A model generated the notes under the pieces. That model was not told the origin of the DNA. It saw only the letters and a program-made list of their open reading frames with translations, and did not search any database. This document shows, in pieces, positions 53,591-63,874 of a DNA stretch of 64,000 bases. The DNA comes from Adiantum capillus-veneris (taxonomy: Eukaryota; Streptophyta; Polypodiopsida; Polypodiales; Pteridaceae). How positions within the stretch are numbered: position 1 is the stretch's first letter; each line of letters begins with the position of its first letter. The stretch covers positions 811,001 to 875,000 of the forward strand of contig CM043942.1 in NCBI GenBank assembly GCA_014529385.2, given 5' to 3'. The position numbers were made by a program, and so were the translations under genes.

Positions 53591-54407
53591 GTTACCATTC
53601 TAGTGTTAAACCTAAAAATACAAGGTAATCACTAAAGCTTACACCTAAGTGCAAAGTTACCATTAAAGCTTAGCTTACGAGTGCAAATATACCTTTGAAG
53701 CTTAACTTTATGATGCATAGCTACCATTAATACTTAACCCTAATTCCATTAAGGTTACGATTAAAGCTTAAACCTAAAATGATGCACATATACCCTCAAG
53801 GGTTTGGCCTTCAAGAGAGGGAGAGAGCAAGAGCAAGGTTTAATGGAAACCTTGATTTACTTAAGCATTCTCTTGAGCATGGCCAGTATGCAAGTAGCTT
53901 AGTAATATGTGTGTGTAAAATTACAAAGGAGAGGAGGTGCTTATATAGGAAATGGTGGGTATTCTTTTCTCAATTCCTATTGGACCCCAATTCTCTTCAC
54001 AACTCCTATTGGACCCCAATTCTCCTCTCAATTGCTATTGGACCTCAATTCTCTTCTCAAATGCTATTGGATCCCAATTCTCTTCTTAATTCCTATTGGA
54101 CCCCAATTTTCTTCTTAGTTCTTATCTCTTAACTTTATCTTTCAATCAAGTTAGTCTCTTTTTCTCCTAGTTCCCGATCTAGATCAGTTCCCACGCGGAT
54201 TTTGACGAAGAAGTATCAAAATAATCTTAATCTTTTTGGAAAAATATAGGGATGACGTAATTTCTTATCCAAAATATCTTTGTCTTTTCATTATGGAGTA
54301 AAGTCTCGTTGTCCGCATGACTTCTTTGTCGGTCTTGCTTTTTTTAAATTTTTTTCTAGGCTGAAAAAAGTTTTGAATGGCTCTAGGGTTTGGGGAGGGA
54401 CCTTACA
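53591..54407 (-). repeat. 5' LTR of X, part right of Y
   Basis: Resumes alignment with the 3' LTR at TTAAACCTAAAAATACAAGG and includes the 29-bp minisatellite (53,965-54,110). It ends GGACCTTACA at 54,407, where M sequence resumes. Confidence 0.85.
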
Positions 54408-54412
54408 TTCAA

Positions 54413-55232
54413 CATTTACTTTAGCTTTACCCTTTTCTGCTTTGGTTGGTTGCACCTTCAGTGCATTGACTTGAGGTTGTTTTGGGGCTTCTGATGGTGA
54501 TGTTGTTGAATCTTTTCCTTGTGGCTAAAAGAAGATGTTCCGCCAGCTTTCTGTAAAGATTAGACTCTCCTTGATGTGATGGGAGTCAATTATGTGGAAA
54601 GTATCCTTGTACTCTCCAATACTCAGTGTGAGTACGGCTTTTGCCATGCTAAAGCTAGGAATTGGTATTTTTGAACTTGTGTACATGATCTCCTGTAGCT
54701 CGGTGATTGGTGGTTTTCCCATCATGATCCACATTCCATAAGTCATTAGATTATTTTTTGCTTCAGGATCTGTCACGTATGAACATATGATTTTGAGTCT
54801 TGTTTCTCCGCATATGCTAAATTTGGTTGTCGTAGGAGAGAGTCAATCTTCTTCTTTGTCCTTGTTCTTCTTTTGATCTTGCATTTTTTGAACATTTGAT
54901 GTTGAGCTTGGAAACTTTTTTCCTTTATCTTCTTTTATTTGCACTTTTTGTGGTGTCGGCTTCTTTGAACCAATTTTTGTTGTTTCTTCAGGTATGTCAA
55001 TGATGACATAGTCTCGTGGTTTCTCTGCTTCCTTTGTTTGCACCTTGGAACCATGCTCCATGACGTAGTTATCTATCTCACCTTTTTTGCTTTCACACTC
55101 ACAAACTTTATTAGCTTCCTTCAACACCTTTATTGTAAATAAAGGAGTTATATCATATCCTTCTTCATCGCAAAATTTAGTCAGGGTTGCCTCATTCACA
55201 CACACATCAAGAGTCTCCAGTATTGATCCCAT
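54413..55232 (-). pseudogene. M ORF3 5' part with second retropepsin-like domain
   Basis: Frame 55,232-54,843 is a Lys/Glu-rich linker (YDITPLFTIKVLKEANKVCE). After its stop comes VTDPEAKNNLMTYGMWIMMG then KPPITELQEIMY (about 54,775-54,690), parallel to MGAKHNLLSYGVW in the G1 extra ORF. It also lacks the D-[ST]-G active site. Beyond a stop near 54,523 the frame continues GKAKVNVE and, past X, GDQPRKKTLPS at 39,97x. Role unknown. Confidence 0.55.
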
Positions 55233-56231
55233 CCAAAGGGTTCAAATAACTCCTCTGGAAAAGGTTCTGGTACATATGCCTCATCTTCTATTGAACGCTC
55301 TAAGATGCAATCTTGCTTTCTAAGACTTCCACTCTCAGGAGCTTGGTACATCCAAATATGTGCTTTGCTTTCCAAATCAATTGTGGAGTTTAGTTCTTCC
55401 CCCGGGGGTCGCACTACATCTCTATAACTATGATCTTTGACACTGATTTTTGTTGTGACCTCTTTGTGTCTCAAGTAGATATAGTCATAGCCCCAGTCTT
55501 GTACCATTTTGAGCTGACGCATGAATGGTCTGCCCAATATAATGTCAAAGTTGCTACTCTTGTCAAAATTCATTATGGCAAAGGTGTGCTCATACTCTAT
55601 GCCACACGAGGATACAATGATTTATTCTAATATTCCAATCGGTTTCTCCGTGTATCCATCCGCTAATTGCAGTTTCATTCGAGTTTTCCTAAGAGCAGGG
55701 TTTTTCCATTTTTTCCATATCTCTTTGGTTGCAATGGCAATTCCTGCCCCACTATCTAGTATAGCAATTGTCTTTACTCCTTTGTCCTCAAGTGCTAAGG
55801 TGGTGTTTCCTTCTTCTCCTTCACAATAGTCACCCACCTTATTTACTGAACTGGCTTTGTCTGTGGTTTCTAGGCAAGGTATCATCCATGTTTTCATATG
55901 CAAGTTGGTCATGTGAAGGGATTTTCAGCCCCATGTTTTCCAGGTGTTTGCCCATTTGGCCCCATAGATGCGGTTTAATTTTTAGTAGCTCTGAGAGATA
56001 AAGTGTGCATTGTATAGAAGAAGACATCAATTCATGAAAGATCTTGGTATCCATCATTTTTGGTGTGTCTTTCCACTGAGAAGGTACCATTTTAACCTTC
56101 GATTTTGTTTCAAGTTCTCCTATGAAAGATGGCAACGTCTTTTGGGAGCATGGTTTACTCTCTTCAAATGTGACAAACCCGACATCCCCATATAGAGATC
56201 GTATATATCCTAGGAAAAATTTGTGATCCAT
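55233..56231 (-). pseudogene. M protease (retropepsin)
   Basis: Frame 55,912-55,622 contains KTIAILDSGAGIAIATKEIW, with an intact D-S-G-A active site, then KLQLADGYTEKPIGILE. The next frame (55,573-55,196) has FDIILGRPFMRQLKMVQDWG, the family's C-terminal protease segment and close to RPFMREAKMVHDW of G1. Frame 56,231-55,839 is an upstream spacer. Breaks between frames inactivate it. No RT follows. Confidence 0.78.
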
Positions 56232-56391
56232 GTTTATCTCAGGGATAGGTGCTGATTGTAAGTAGCACTACCATCTTTTCGGTTTCTGATTGATTCCCAT
56301 AAGGATTGTGGCTACGGTTCTTCTACCTCCCGAATAGGCATCACTACTTGTGAGCCCACCCCATCTGTGGTATTGGCTACTTCCCTTGTAT

Positions 56392-57385
56392 CTAAAGGTG
56401 CCTCAACTCCGGCTCTTCCTGATCTCTGTTTAAAATACCCTTGCTCCCCAATTCTTTGACTTTATCGTGGATTAGCACCTTCATTTTTAGAGCATCTGGA
56501 ACATGTGGTTCTATAAGAGCCCGGGCCTTTTGGATGAGCTCCTTGCACATTTGCGACCTCTCTTTTTCATACCCTGGATGAGGATATGTCAGCCATCTAT
56601 CCTCCTGGGTTTGGTTGGGTTTTAGCCTAGCTTCATGGGCCTTCAAAATTGCATCTAAAGGTTCAAAGACTTTTTCCACTAAGATTGAACCTCCCGAGTT
56701 AGTCTTTGACTCTTAAGGTCCCTTTGCGTTTTTGTTCCTTTCTTGCTCTTGTCTAAGCTGCTCTTTTGTTTGATTCAGTTTAGTTTCCAAAGCCGCTTCA
56801 GCCTCTTCAATTTCATTTCGTCTCGTCTGCCTTTCCATGATCTTCTTCCGAAGGTTCTCACCGATTTGTTCTCAAATTCTGTTTGAATAGGCAATGTGGC
56901 TTTTTCAGTTGGTTTGTTTTTGGCAGCTTCTTGAGCTTGAGCTCAAGTCATCACTTTAAAGGAATGGCGGGTTATACCTCGGATCCGCTTGAAGAAGGCA
57001 TCACGCCTACAACATTCATTGTTGCTTTCTCTTTGTAGTCTGGATTTTTAGCACAGTGTTGGCGTAGATGGTCTATACCACAACGTTCACATAATACAAA
57101 TAATTCAATTTGTGGACCCTTGTTTGGACAACTTTGTGCCCAATGATCATCTCCACACTCATAGTATGGACCTTCTTGTTTCATAGTTGGTGATCCCACC
57201 AATGGTTGTTCTTGCCTTTTGAGGATGTTTTTTGAACCATACTCATGATTGCCTATGAACATGAACGTATTATGTTTTCTTGTAGGTTGTGGCATATGAG
57301 TTGGTTGAGCGTAGTGTTGATTTGCTTCTTCAGCTCTGCAGAGCTTCCATTTATCTTGATTCCCTAAGTCTGAGAGGGGCTGCAC
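56392..57385 (-). pseudogene. M gag C-terminal part with zinc knuckles
   Basis: Frame 57,385-56,972 holds YYECGDDHWAQSCP (first Cys changed to Tyr) and CERCGIDHLRQHC, a CCHC motif matching the CGIDHLFAQC motif of G1. Frame 56,679-56,392 is a helical spacer (MCKELIQKARALIEPHVPDA). The capsid part is absent. Upstream sequence runs directly into a Ty1-like primer site and LTR. Confidence 0.65.
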
Positions 57386-57746
57386 ACGCGGGGATGCACC
57401 AAAGCTCGAGATTCGTCGATGCCACGAATCCTTGCACGATCTACTCCGCGAATCTCAAGTTTGAGCTCCGAGCTCCGCCATAGCCGACGAGCTCACCGTC
57501 GTCGCCGATTGTCGTTGCTCTAATACCAATTGTGGGGGTTGTCCAAAGTGGAGTGTGCGTGTGAGGAATGCATGCAAGAGAGGGGAGAAGAGAATTGGGG
57601 AAGGGCATGAAGCACAAACAGGGAGTTGGGTTAGTGGAGAGGAAAGTGTGAGAGAGTCAACTCTCTCTCACTTTATCTCCCTATATTGATTAGGAAAAGA
57701 AAGAGTAAGGGTGGTTTCCCACGGCCACCTGACCTACATCCCAACA
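57386..57746 (-). mobile_element. Ty1/copia-like LTR with primer site and short leader
   Basis: The + strand stretch 57,531-57,746 reads TGTGGGGGTT...CCCAACA, so on the minus strand an LTR of about 216 bp starts TGTTGGGATG and ends CCCCCACA. Two bases on is TGGTATTAGAGC (rc of 57,517-57,528), an iMet primer site with one change. An ATG at about 57,481 opens MAELGAQT, then a stop. Short LTR and iMet site suggest Ty1/copia. No copia pol is present. Confidence 0.6.
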
Positions 57747-58333
57747 AATGAAAGGGACACTGCTAAAATTACAGATTTCCAGAAGAGTCTTGGACCACAA
57801 AGTAGCTACCTTGCTAAAAAACAATGCACCGAGAAGTAAAGGAAAGCTCACAAAAATGATCATTCGAGAGGAGGAGCAAGCCCTGAAAAGTTTAATCCAC
57901 TTGATCAAAGTTCTTAGAAAATGATGCAAGACGATAATCTGGTTGTGTTGAACTACATTAAGGTTGTGCCATATTCTCCCGTTCTGATGTAAACCCTACC
58001 CACCATGAAGGAGGAGTTTTCTCTAGATCTATATCCGATTTATAATGAACTAACATATAAAATGAGATAAATCCATATTGTAGATTAGGTCAGAGAATGA
58101 TACAAGGAAGCATTTCCTTGTGAGTAGCATGGAAGTTAGTGCTCAATGAAATTGCAAATAAAGAAACGGTATCAAAGATCAAAGATAACCTTATCAACTT
58201 CAGAGGCATGATGACTCAATGGAGATCCCATCTTTACTGTATCGATCTACCATAAGATAGCTAGGGCAAGACCGAAAAATGAGAAAACAAACTATATAAC
58301 CCAAACACAAAAACTTGGCATGCTTTAACACCA
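57747..58333 (+). other. Unassigned region with coding-like remnants
   Basis: A + strand frame near 57,780-57,920 reads RRVLDHKVATLLKNNAPRSK then KMIIREEEQALKSLIHLIKV. Near 58,010-58,050 another piece reads EEFSLDLYPIYNELTYKM. Both look like decayed protein sequence I cannot name. Confidence 0.3.
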
Positions 58334-58902
58334 TGTGTGCTTTGCTGCATGTGTTGGAGGCTGGGAACTTGCATGTGCACTGTGTGCGAGCCTCGAAAAG
58401 CTGCAAGCACACAACTAGAGAGTCCTAGCAAGCTCAAAGAAACAATGGTGTGTCATTCACCTCTCAATGATTCCATCGTGAAGGATCCTGTGCTACGAAG
58501 AAGAAGGAGCCACCACCAATGCTACACTCAACCGCCTTGCTGTTGAAATGCTCGATCACACACACCCCCCCTCTCTCTCTCTCAAACATATACACACACA
58601 CATATACCCATGAGCACACGAAGGAGAAGGAGACAGAGATGGAGCAAGAGAACTTCTTAGCTTACACCTCAAAGAATGAGGGATTTTAGGTCAAATAGAC
58701 CTTTTATAAGAGTTTAACCCATTCACACATGGATGTACACAGTGGTCGATCGTTGCAAAACTACTGAAAAAATAAGATAAGTGGTGCGCCTCTCATCGGC
58801 AATCGCCTACACACCTATTGGACCGACAAGGCCGGTCCATGACTCAATCAAATAAATAATATGCATCCGTCAAAGGCAATAGGGTGTTCGTGAGGGTTAA
58901 CA
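58334..58902 (-). repeat. LTR of G1 type, inverted
   Basis: Reverse complement of 830-1,443 with moderate divergence. On the minus strand it begins TGTTAACCC at 58,902, just after purine tract CAGGAAGGAGGGCA (rc 58,903-58,916), so it is a 3' LTR or solo remnant. Ends GCACACA then TGGTGTTAAAG. Its CT run at 58,568-58,583 is short. Confidence 0.8.
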
Positions 58903-58916
58903 TGCCCTCCTTCCTG

Positions 58917-59939
58917 ATGTAGATTCTGTCCTTGGAAGCTATTGAGATGAAGCCCATTCGTCGAGATGGAAGAGCATCCGAGATTGAATGTCCTTAGCCT
59001 TCTACATCACTGCAAAATCAACCAAAATTGGCATAGTAATTGCATTCTCATATACATGTAGGCACACAAATTGATTAGTAACATAATATTAAAGAATTGG
59101 TTAGTAGTAAAACATTAAACTGTAATATAATCAAACGCATAAGCAGTTGTAAAGGAAAAAATAAAAAAGTATGGGGTCACTAATTTAACGATCGAGAGGC
59201 ACTAGAGGTCAATTATTAATACCATGGGAAAGCTTCTCAATTCTCGCTGGTCAATTAAGTTGTTTAGTTGCGAGAGCAAAGTATTTCATGTTCGAGGGCT
59301 GACTAGAGGCTATATATAGAAGACCTTTTAGTTAAGCTATGATAAAAGGAATTTCTTATGAAATCATCACATGACTTATTCCCTTTTCTTTGACCCCCCA
59401 AAGTTTTTTCACATTGATTCAATTTTGATGTGTGTGCTTATTTTGTATGCCTTGGCCTTTTTGCTTTTCAAGGAAAAGCGCCCACATTGGGAACCTCTAG
59501 GGCTCTAGTACCATAGGCAATACATATGAGTGAAGTACCAGATCAAGCTGGGATTTCTCTTCTAGCTTAAGATTTTATATTGTGGCACTTCTGATTTTTT
59601 TGTTTGTTTGTTTTCAGCATTTCAATTTTGTAACTTTGGGGGTTCACATGACATTGTTTCCCTCCCCAGGTTCATCACTCTAGTTAACTCAGTTTATAAT
59701 TCTTAAGCTAAAGGCCAATAGGGACTAAGCCCACTAGAAAGCCCTAGTACATTACACACAATGCCACCTAAATTGGATTAAGAACCTAAAGTAATGATTG
59801 ATAATTAGGAAGGTATTCCCCATGGTATTAAGAGAAGATCTCTAACTCCTAACTTGGTCAAACTAGCTTAGTCAGACTGCTTGATTCTTAAACCTAGACA
59901 AGGGATTATAATAAAAAATCATATAGAATCAAATGTGTA
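58917..59939. other. Unassigned AT-rich region
   Basis: About 1 kb with no frame above 60 codons and no repeat I could see. If the 58,334-58,902 LTR is a 3' LTR, this would be decayed internal sequence of that element. Confidence 0.35.
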
Positions 59940-60403
59940 CATTAGGAAGAGGATGGGGTGTAGGAGGGCCTCTTTATTTGCCATGAGCTTATGGAGGTGA
60001 TTAACAATTTGACAAATAGGTGCATGCCATGTGTGCAAGAATGGTGGGTGTGTAAGAGATGTGTAAGAGTGGTCAAAGGATGCACTTTTTCCCCAAAAAG
60101 GAGGTGGATAATTTTATGATTTTCGGCCTTCCATAACTCCCACATATAATCTTTGATTTGAGCGGAGATCATAGATTTGCAATCTACACGTCAAGCTCTT
60201 TCCATAGATATGCTATATGATATGGTTCTACCCGTTAGATTTTAAATTCCATTTTGGGAAGAAACTTTGAATTCAAATAAACTAGCCGTTTTGCCTATTT
60301 GAATTCAAAAACTGTCCTTTGATTACTTTCTTAATACTAAAGGTTTGACTTCCTTAAACTGCCAAATAAAGAGGCCCTCCTAGACCCCATCCTCTTCCTA
60401 ATG
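59940..60403. mobile_element. MITE-like element, 464 bp
   Basis: Terminal inverted repeats of about 44 bp begin CATTAGGAAGAGGATGGGGT on both ends (59,940-59,983 and rc of 60,360-60,403), with two mismatches. The interior has no transposase. No clear target duplication. Superfamily unassigned; long inverted repeats would suit Mutator-like or hAT-like MITEs. Confidence 0.8.
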
Positions 60404-60479
60404 AATCTAAGAAAATGTGCTAAATATTGTGCTGCTAATCACATTTAAAGCAGACAAACATTGATGCTAGAAAAAAAAA

Positions 60480-60684
60480 GGAAATGCTAATGGACAAGGA
60501 ACACCTGTTTGTGTTGATGATTGTGCTTGATTCAAAGAGTGAACGAGAGAAATATTCCATGAAGTTCAAAATTCTAACAATGGAAATGGTAATGGACAAG
60601 GAACACCTACTTGTTTTGATGATCATGCTCAATTTGAAAAGTAAACGAGAGAAAGATTCCATGAAGTTCAAAATTCTAACAATG
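60480..60684 (+). repeat. Two-unit tandem repeat, about 102 bp
   Basis: GGAAATGCTAATGGACAAGG...TTCTAACAAT is repeated with about 88% identity. Both units are open in one frame (60,484-60,708: MDKEHLFVLMIVLDSKSERE and MDKEHLLVLMIMLNLKSKRE). 102 is a multiple of 3, so a 34-residue protein repeat is possible, but there is no other support for a gene. Confidence 0.75.
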
Positions 60685-60798
60685 GCAACGCGTTCCTGTA
60701 CACACTAGAAAACACAAGGCATACCTCTAGAAGGTACATCAGTGAGAAGAGGCACCAACCTTTATTGAACATAATCAAACAACATAAGAAACCCTAAC

Positions 60799-61161
60799 CT
60801 AACTATTTGCACCCCCTAGAGAGTCAAGGAAACAGATATTGAATATATGGGCAGTTGGCCCTATGTCTAAACCCCTATCCTCACCATCATTGAGAAAAAC
60901 AAATTCATCATCCATGAGACCATATGTGCCATCCGTGTAATCATGTAACTCTTCCTCATCATTAGAGGCACAAACTTTCACCAAGAACATCACTAGGCGT
61001 CTATAGTCATCTTGGTCAAGAGGGTAGGCTTGTGCAACGGGAGAGACACTCTCTTCTAAGCATGGATCAATCGTGATCAAGAGACGTATCAGCCATTCTA
61101 ATTCTTCAAATTTCCTCTCACATGTTAGCTTATCTACCAAATCCCATCCACAGGCAAGCAC
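60799..61161 (-). CDS. Uncharacterised ORF, 120 aa
   Basis: Open frame reading MLACGWDLVDKLTCERKFEE, CLEESVSPVAQAYPLDQDDY and an acidic stretch LHDYTDGTYGLMDDEFVFLN. Composition looks protein-like and acidic. No motif is recognised. It sits just outside CACTA C, on the same strand as its transposase, and could be an exon of an accessory gene or unrelated. The sequence to its left (60,685-60,798) and right (to 61,483) has nothing else I can call. Confidence 0.35.
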   Translation of the reverse strand: MLACGWDLVDKLTCERKFEELEWLIRLLITIDPCLEESVSPVAQAYPLDQDDYRRLVMFLVKVCASNDEEELHDYTDGTYGLMDDEFVFLNDGEDRGLDIGPTAHIFNICFLDSLGGANS

Positions 61162-61603
61162 TATGGGTAGACTATGTAAAACACTTGTGAAAAGTAAAGA
61201 GGGTACCTCTTACCCAAGGTAGGAGTGGATGACTCTAGCGTACTAGCCATATCTATACATAGAGATAGATGATGGCTAGTGTGAAAATATTGTAATGGTC
61301 ATGTCAAAAGGTCGTTTTCTTGTGCATAATGTGTTTCCATGATTTTGGGTCATGTACTAGAACTTATAGGTTTCCAGCTTTTTGTTTGGTGGCTCTTGCT
61401 CTCTTACTCTTTTTTTTGTTTATATGAGTATAAGGCTATATATATACATTCCCTAAAATTAGAAAATTGAGAGGTCAGGGAGCACTATGAAAATCTCCAA
61501 GTGTTTACCGTGCTGTTTTACCACGTTTTGTAGAGAGAAGGTGCAAATTCAAGAAGAGAAACAAGAGAGAGGAGGACGAGGGGGATTTTTTTGTGCTTAA
61601 AAT

Positions 61604-61687
61604 ATTACCGCGACTATATCTGCTGTTATTACCACGTTTATTACCGATGTTATTATTGCGTAGATTACCTCTATTATATCCGACAGC
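61604..61687 (+). repeat. Subterminal 12-bp repeat array, CACTA C
   Basis: Seven 12-mers: ATTACCGCGACT, ATATCTGCTGTT, ATTACCACGTTT, ATTACCGATGTT, ATTATTGCGTAG, ATTACCTCTATT, ATATCCGACAGC. The first is identical to a minus-strand unit of array A. Confidence 0.8.
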
Positions 61688-61812
61688 CAAATTTAGCGCC
61701 TAAACTTTCAAATTTTGGATTAACCTCCCCCCTCCCCCACCTTGAAAATTTGGTGTTTCCCTCCTCTCAATAAAAATCAAAGAATATTGTATAAAATTTT
61801 CAAAATTAAAAA

Positions 61813-61815
<3 letters not shown>

Positions 61816-61871
<56 letters not shown>
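61816..61871 (+). repeat. (GA)n microsatellite
   Basis: GA run of about 56 bp, followed by G-rich GGGAGGGATGGGGGAGGGGG, a possible G-quadruplex. Lies between the subterminal array and the TNP2 3' end. Confidence 0.95.
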
Positions 61872-61877
<6 letters not shown>

Positions 61878-62042
61878 ATGGGGGAGGGGGGGATATAAGA
61901 TTACATTTGGTTATAACGAAAATAATCACTGTCAATTGATTAACATAATTGAGCATATTTCCAAATCTAAAGAGAGGAAGAGGGGGGAGAGAGAGATGAA
62001 TGGATTACACGACCAAAAAACTTCATAACTGCAAAATGTTTA

Positions 62043-63873
62043 TGAATCATCTTCCAAAAGATCTCTACATGAGGCATCATACAATTCTAAGCACATGGCT
62101 CCTAAAGCAATAAAGAGAGAAACGGAATTGTCGTTTGTGGATGCATTGCCTTCATCATCTTCGAGTTCATCATCATGACAATCATCCTCGCTAAGAGTTG
62201 CTGCCACCGGACTTGATTCATCTACCTACCTCTCCTCTGTTTCTAAGTCATCCAAAGTTGGAGGTGGAAGAGGGTCAAAGATAGTCTCCACTTCATTAGT
62301 GGGTGAAAGCATGTTAACCTGTCGCGCTTTTTGTGCTAGTTAGCAGTTTCAAGTTAGCACATCTTCGAAAATTTGGGCGTCCGGTAAATTTTTTACAAAT
62401 AACATCAAAATTTTTCGGAGGTTGTACATTTGGATTCCTTGTTTCAAGTGCTTTCTACTGATATATCATATGTCATAGATCTTGGAGATGTAGCTCAAGT
62501 TATTGTACTAGTTAGCATATGCCAAAATTGTGCTAGTTAGCATTGTCCGGGACATGAAAAAGCATGACAAGTTAACATGCTTTCACCCTAGTGGAAAAAA
62601 TGTTTCTCCCCCGAGGTGTTACGGGAATTATGAACGAAAGTTCTGGTTGGTGGATTGCTGGGATATAGATGACCTATAAAAAATAAGCTCAAAGTGAGTA
62701 ACATTGGTATAACTAACGCTACAAGAAAACAAGAATAAAAAAGGTACATGTCACTCACCTGCTCACAATTGTGCGGTAAAACTAAATTGGCATACGTCCC
62801 TATGTGATGCACACTAGAGTCCACCATGTAGAGGCCATTCTCATGTCGTCTAGATACATTTGCAAACCACTTGCACTCGAAGATGAAGGTATCAAAGGTT
62901 CTAAAATTAACCTTTAGTATCCTTTCAATAGTTTTGCAGTACGTGGCTTCATCACCATCTGTGTCAAAGTTGCCCATGATGGCACAATCCATGGTGGTTC
63001 TACGCTCATCAATGTGGCGCGTATGAAAGTGACGGCCCTTTGACCACATAGAGTTAAAGGAAAGGCACTACAAAATAGAAAAATATATTGATTTATCAAA
63101 TACATATTAAAGATAATTTCAAGAAATAGCGTTACAATATGGTTTAGGTATATGAGTACTCTACCTTTGGTACGCAGCCTCGTGTATACTCCCATTCTTT
63201 GCAGGTGATGTCTTCTCCGCGTGCTTTTGCCTCGGTCATTCTCTCATGAATCCACTCTGCACTAATAAGATTTGGGAAACATGCAAGGTGTCTAGGCACT
63301 GGAGGTGCCCTCCTTCCTCCATGTGCTTGTTTCCATGTTTCCCCCTCTTGCAAACGCCTTGCCTTTGCCACTGTCCACAAGTCCACCCACTTGGTCATAA
63401 TCTTTGCATTGAGAATACAAAAGTTATTGATCACTCATGATAGATTCATATCCATGTTAAGTAGTTTCCCCTTTGCACTTGACAAGTGTGAAGTCATCCT
63501 TGCATCTTCTTCGTCTAACCACATGTGAGGCATTGAAGGATCAACTTGTGCCAAATACTCTAATATGTAAATAAATGCCTCTTGAACGATCCACCCTTAG
63601 GCCATACATGTCTCTGGTTGAGACCGTAGCCGCACAAAACCTTTGAGAGTCTTTAAAAACCTCTCTAAGAAGAACATCCATCATGCATGCACTACTCCAC
63701 ATATAGCGATCTCCTCCACCACGTCAACCAAGAGGTGAATTTGACTAAGAAGGACCGATCCAAGAAATGCATCTTCAATGGCACACATAGTTTGCAGCTC
63801 ACAAATATGCAGGAAAGTCTAGTTGAAATTATTGTGTACATAAAAAAGGTGTAGTTGAGTGGAGTCTTGTGGT
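62043..63873 (-). pseudogene. CACTA TNP2 transposase, 3' half
   Basis: Minus strand. ICELQTMCAIEDAFLGSVLL then FLERFLKTLKGFVRLRSQPE, a stop, and GWIVQEAFIYILEYLAQVDP match the DUF4218 region. 63,434-63,144 follows (KWVDLWTVAKARRLQEGETW, EYTRGCVPKVEYS). Then RHFHTRHIDERRTTMDCAIM, TFDTFIFECKWFANV and LPHNCEQV match DUF4216. A GTGAG...ATAG intron spans about 62,760-62,672. After IYIPAIHQPELSFIIP the reading frame is interrupted at 62,301-62,588 by an inverted-repeat element and resumes VETIFDPLPPPTLDDLE to an acidic end (EDDCHDDELEDDE) and stop near 62,043. Continues the TNP2 5' half at 32,785-35,113. Confidence 0.85.
62301..62588. mobile_element. Inverted-repeat element in TNP2, 288 bp
   Basis: Ends are GGGTGAAAGCATGTTAAC and its reverse complement, with about 30 bp of imperfect inverted repeat. 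Flanked by TAGT on both sides (62,297-62,300 and 62,589-62,592). The interior repeats GCTAGTTAGCA three times and has no ORF. Removing it with one TAGT makes the transposase frame continuous. Confidence 0.85.
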
Positions 63874-63874
63874 T

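Larger units (their letters stand above)
39983..54407 (-). mobile_element. X: LTR retrotransposon with LTRs over 3 kb, nested in M
   Basis: Minus-strand element. 5' LTR is 54,407-47,428 (including the Y insertion), PBS 47,425-47,413, degraded internal region, PPT 43,441-43,432, 3' LTR 43,431-39,983. LTR ends are TGTAAGG...CCCTCACA. Flanks TTCAG (39,978-39,982) and TTCAA (54,408-54,412) are a 5-bp target duplication with one change. Removing X plus one copy of the target restores the M ORF3 frame. The internal region is 4 kb and mostly decayed. Pol remnants are Ty3 type. Confidence 0.85.
36458..57490 (-). mobile_element. M: pol-less Ty3-type retroelement, interrupted by X
   Basis: Reading the minus strand: gag knuckles (57.4-56.4 kb), protease (about 56.2-55.2), acidic spacer and second retropepsin-like domain (55.2-54.4), [X insertion], ORF3 with WxPK repeats (39.98-38.87), ORF3 tail and polypurine tract (37.85-37.32), LTR. 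RT, RNase H and integrase are missing although protease and the post-integrase ORF are kept, so it is either a non-autonomous derivative or a deletion product. It is related to G1 in protease and ORF3. The 5' LTR is not identified with confidence. Confidence 0.65.
61484..63873 (-). mobile_element. CACTA element C, 3' portion
   Basis: CACTATGAAAATCTCC at 61,484 is a candidate terminus, 12-bp units follow at 61,604-61,687, and the TNP2 3' half reads toward it on the minus strand. The element is cut at 63,873-63,875 by an M-type LTR. The arrangement mirrors the left side of CACTA A. B and C together may be one element. Confidence 0.65.
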
